From Adineta vaga (Eukaryota > Rotifera): a stretch of 64,000 nt of DNA. The translations under genes were made by a program, and so were the position numbers. The stretch covers positions 15,810,001-15,874,000 of the forward strand of contig CP075493.1 in the NCBI GenBank assembly GCA_021613535.1. Reading direction: 5' to 3'. Below the pieces are notes generated by a model. It was not told where the DNA came from. It saw only the letters and a program-made list of their open reading frames with translations, and made no database searches. Shown here in pieces: positions 62,301 through 64,000 of the stretch (positions are counted from its first letter, which is position 1; each line of letters starts with the position of its first letter).

Positions 62301-62610
62301 TAATAAAGATACCACTCGTTAACGTATATTAATTTCATAGATTTAGCAAAAGCCATTGTATATTAGATTCATCTTCAAGGTGAGTCTGGATGTAAATAAA
62401 GAAGCGAGATATCCTTACATATAATAATCATTAAACCTACTTTGAAAGTTTTTCTTCATACATATGTTGAAAGAATAAATCTTCTGCAAATCACTGTTAA
62501 CGGATCAAATCAAACTTCAGCCACATGTTAAGGATTTGAATCGATAATAACATATACAATCATCATGATAAAATATGAAAAATGAAGAAGCAGATATCTT
62601 ATATTCGCAC
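56325..62610. repeat. gene desert with degenerate ~90-bp periodicity
   Basis: No coding frame of note over 6.3 kb, very AT-rich. Blocks of the type AAATA-TTGAA-AG-TTCT-AT...ACAAATCAT...TTCATTTAT recur, for example near 58213, 58300, 58489, 58580, 58680, 58770, 58865, and 60650, 60745, 60845. Spacings are mostly 85-100 bp. It looks like an old, strongly diverged tandem array. Confidence 0.5.
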
Positions 62611-62615
62611 TCTCA

Positions 62616-62713
62616 CTTGAGGGTGTGGGTGTGGGTGTGAGTGTGGGTGTGAGTGTGGGTCTCTTCTCCATTATCAACTCTCACCCACACCCACACCCAC
62701 CCACACCCTCAAG
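62616..62713. repeat. telomere-like dyad, best-formed copy
   Basis: The left end TTGAGGGTGTGGGTGTGGG continues as TGTGAGTGTGGG units. The right end is ACCCACACCCACCCACACCC then TCAA. The outer ends are exact inverted copies (TTGAGGGTGTGGG). The spacer is CTCTTCTCCATTATCAACT. Confidence 0.9.
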
Positions 62714-62843
62714 AATATTTCACATAGTCATACATGGAGAAGACTTGAAGATATTTGTTAGTTCGCAATAAATTATAATCGTCAACAATTTGACGAATCG
62801 TCAAACACTCTCTATCAATGTAAAATATAGAGAGAGAAAATTG

Positions 62844-63116
62844 CAAAAAAATTTAGCATTAGGTGGAGAAAGTCAATTTTTAGCAGGTGACATTGGTTTG
62901 GTTTATGACATTGGTCATCCATCATTTGCTTATCGAAGTCAATTAGCAATAAAACAAAAGTATTAGAACCTGATGGGTTAAATTGGAATCATGATACTGT
63001 TGGTATAAGAATACTTCACGATTGGGCACAAAATGAAAATTTATCTTCAACACTCATTGAAGATATTCCTAAAAGATTCTGGCGTTATGATCAGAACAAA
63101 CCATGTATACATTGAC
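62844..63116 (+). pseudogene. unassigned coding fragment with frameshift
   Basis: A frame reads G-G-E-S-Q-F-L-A-G-D-I-G-L-V-Y-D-I-G and then stops. With a one-base shift it continues as L-E-P-D-G-L-N-W-N-H-D-T-V to a TGA near 63116. It looks coding by composition, but I do not recognise the family. Confidence 0.3.
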
Positions 63117-63447
63117 ACTACGACTAACAAACATCTCTTAAAAATGTATATGACTAACAATGCTTTCCTTTGATTTACTCCTTTTCTTTCGTCGTAGTTT
63201 CTCATGATAAAAGAAAGTTATTTTCGCCCAGTTGTAGTATATTTCAGAGTAAAAATTTTACAATTTATTCATCGTTATTAAACAGGAAAATCATTTTTGC
63301 AATACGAACACTTCAATTCTAATGACAAATATAAATTTATTTTCTCATTCTCTGTTTATTTGTTATTGTCATGGATTCTTTAAAACAGTATATGTTGAGT
63401 TTAAATTTCTTTACATCATCATCACCGCAATAATAATGATCAAGAAC

Positions 63448-64000
63448 GTCAATGGAATATTATTGGAACTCGAATTTATATTGTATTTTTCATATTAATT
63501 CTCTTTATAATTGGTCTTGGATTGATACTGATGCAGCAAACAATAGTTATTACTATTAAAAATCCAACAAAAGAACAATATGAACTTCTTCCTAGTGATA
63601 CGAAATGTTTATGTTCTCAAATTTCAATTCCTTATGGAAAATTTACATCATTTCAAGTGATTTTATAAATGAACGATGGATAAATACACTAAATATTCAT
63701 GATGATTTAATTTATTTAGGTCTTATTGATTTTCGAAAATATGGTAGTGCTCAATTCCAAGCAATTGCTGGTTTTTGTCGTTTTGCTAAAACTGCTGTCG
63801 ATCAAATTATAAGTAGTTCATATTCAAATACATTGCTTAAAACAGAAATTCTCTCACAATATACTCTTCAATATCAAATACAAGCATGGAATAATCAATT
63901 TCGACTAACATCATCGAGTATATTCAAGTCTTAATTGAGATTAATTGATCAAATGACAACTAACAATTTATTAATTAATGGTTTAGGTACAGATGCTCAA
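63448..64000 (+). pseudogene. single-pass membrane protein fragment, broken, runs off the window
   Basis: One frame gives I-I-G-T-R-I-Y-I-V-F-F-I-L-I-L-F-I-I-G-L, a membrane helix, then Y-E-L-L-P-S-D-T-K-C-L-C-S-Q-I-S-I-P-Y-G-K-F. The frame then shifts near 63650 and resumes as S-S-D-F-I-N-E-R-W-I-N-T-L in the frame that ends at TAA 63932-63934. This layout (TM helix, C-x-C-S, S-S-x-F-I-x-x-x-W) belongs to a large family of uncharacterised bdelloid membrane proteins as I remember them. A short piece seems deleted at the shift, and a second stop follows, so this copy is probably a pseudogene. Confidence 0.5.

Overview
The window looks like an AT-rich animal genome, most probably a bdelloid rotifer (Adineta/Rotaria type). 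The basis is the combination of short GT-AG introns, telomere-like (TGTGGG)n tracts, an endonuclease-less Penelope-like retroelement with a spliced reverse transcriptase (Athena type), R-S-E ADP-ribosyltransferases fused to TPRs, NHL-repeat receptors, one-LRR-per-exon genes, and a GC-richer intronless gene of microbial aspect among transposons. No database search was run. The species call and all family calls come from reading translations and splice sites by eye.

Layout. 1-11 kb: transposon debris (an exonuclease-like retroelement ORF, a 9-bp-TSD MITE), one ordinary gene (HIT-like protein, 6273-7049), then a 5'-truncated Penelope-like element followed by a hammerhead ribozyme. 11.2-12.8 kb: an intronless FAD monooxygenase, probably horizontally acquired. 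15-21.6 kb: nested transposons. A 2785-bp DDE element with 357-bp inverted repeats lies at the left edge of a decayed Helitron whose helicase, endonuclease and OTU protease domains stay in one frame across five stop codons. 22-31 kb: a five-exon receptor gene (signal peptide, NHL repeats, two beta-rich domains, seven-TM domain) whose introns hold a 1.18-kb foldback element and several MITEs. 31-34 kb: a sulfatase pseudogene, a TPR relic and a truncated GPCR. 37.8-40.8 kb: an intact four-exon gene joining an ADP-ribosyltransferase, a receiver-like domain and an NMNAT-like nucleotidyltransferase. 41-48.7 kb: minus-strand genes, namely a 12-exon LRR array, a Cys-rich secreted protein, a GPCR relic, a decayed second LRR array and an F-box pseudogene. 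49.2-51.3 kb: an intact receiver-like/ADP-ribosyltransferase/TPR gene. 53.2-54.4 kb: a frameshifted Tc1-like element. 56-62.6 kb: a small secreted peptide gene, then a 6-kb gene desert with degenerate periodicity near 90 bp. The right end has a broken membrane-protein gene running off the window.

Themes. (1) Two different ADP-ribosyltransferase genes about 8.5 kb apart share a receiver-like domain, and one also carries an NAD-synthesis-type domain; this is the best candidate for undescribed biology. (2) A recurrent family of short telomere-repeat dyads is scattered through the window, some inside broken genes. (3) Several decayed genes carry clean in-frame stops, in one case with no frameshift over 3.7 kb.
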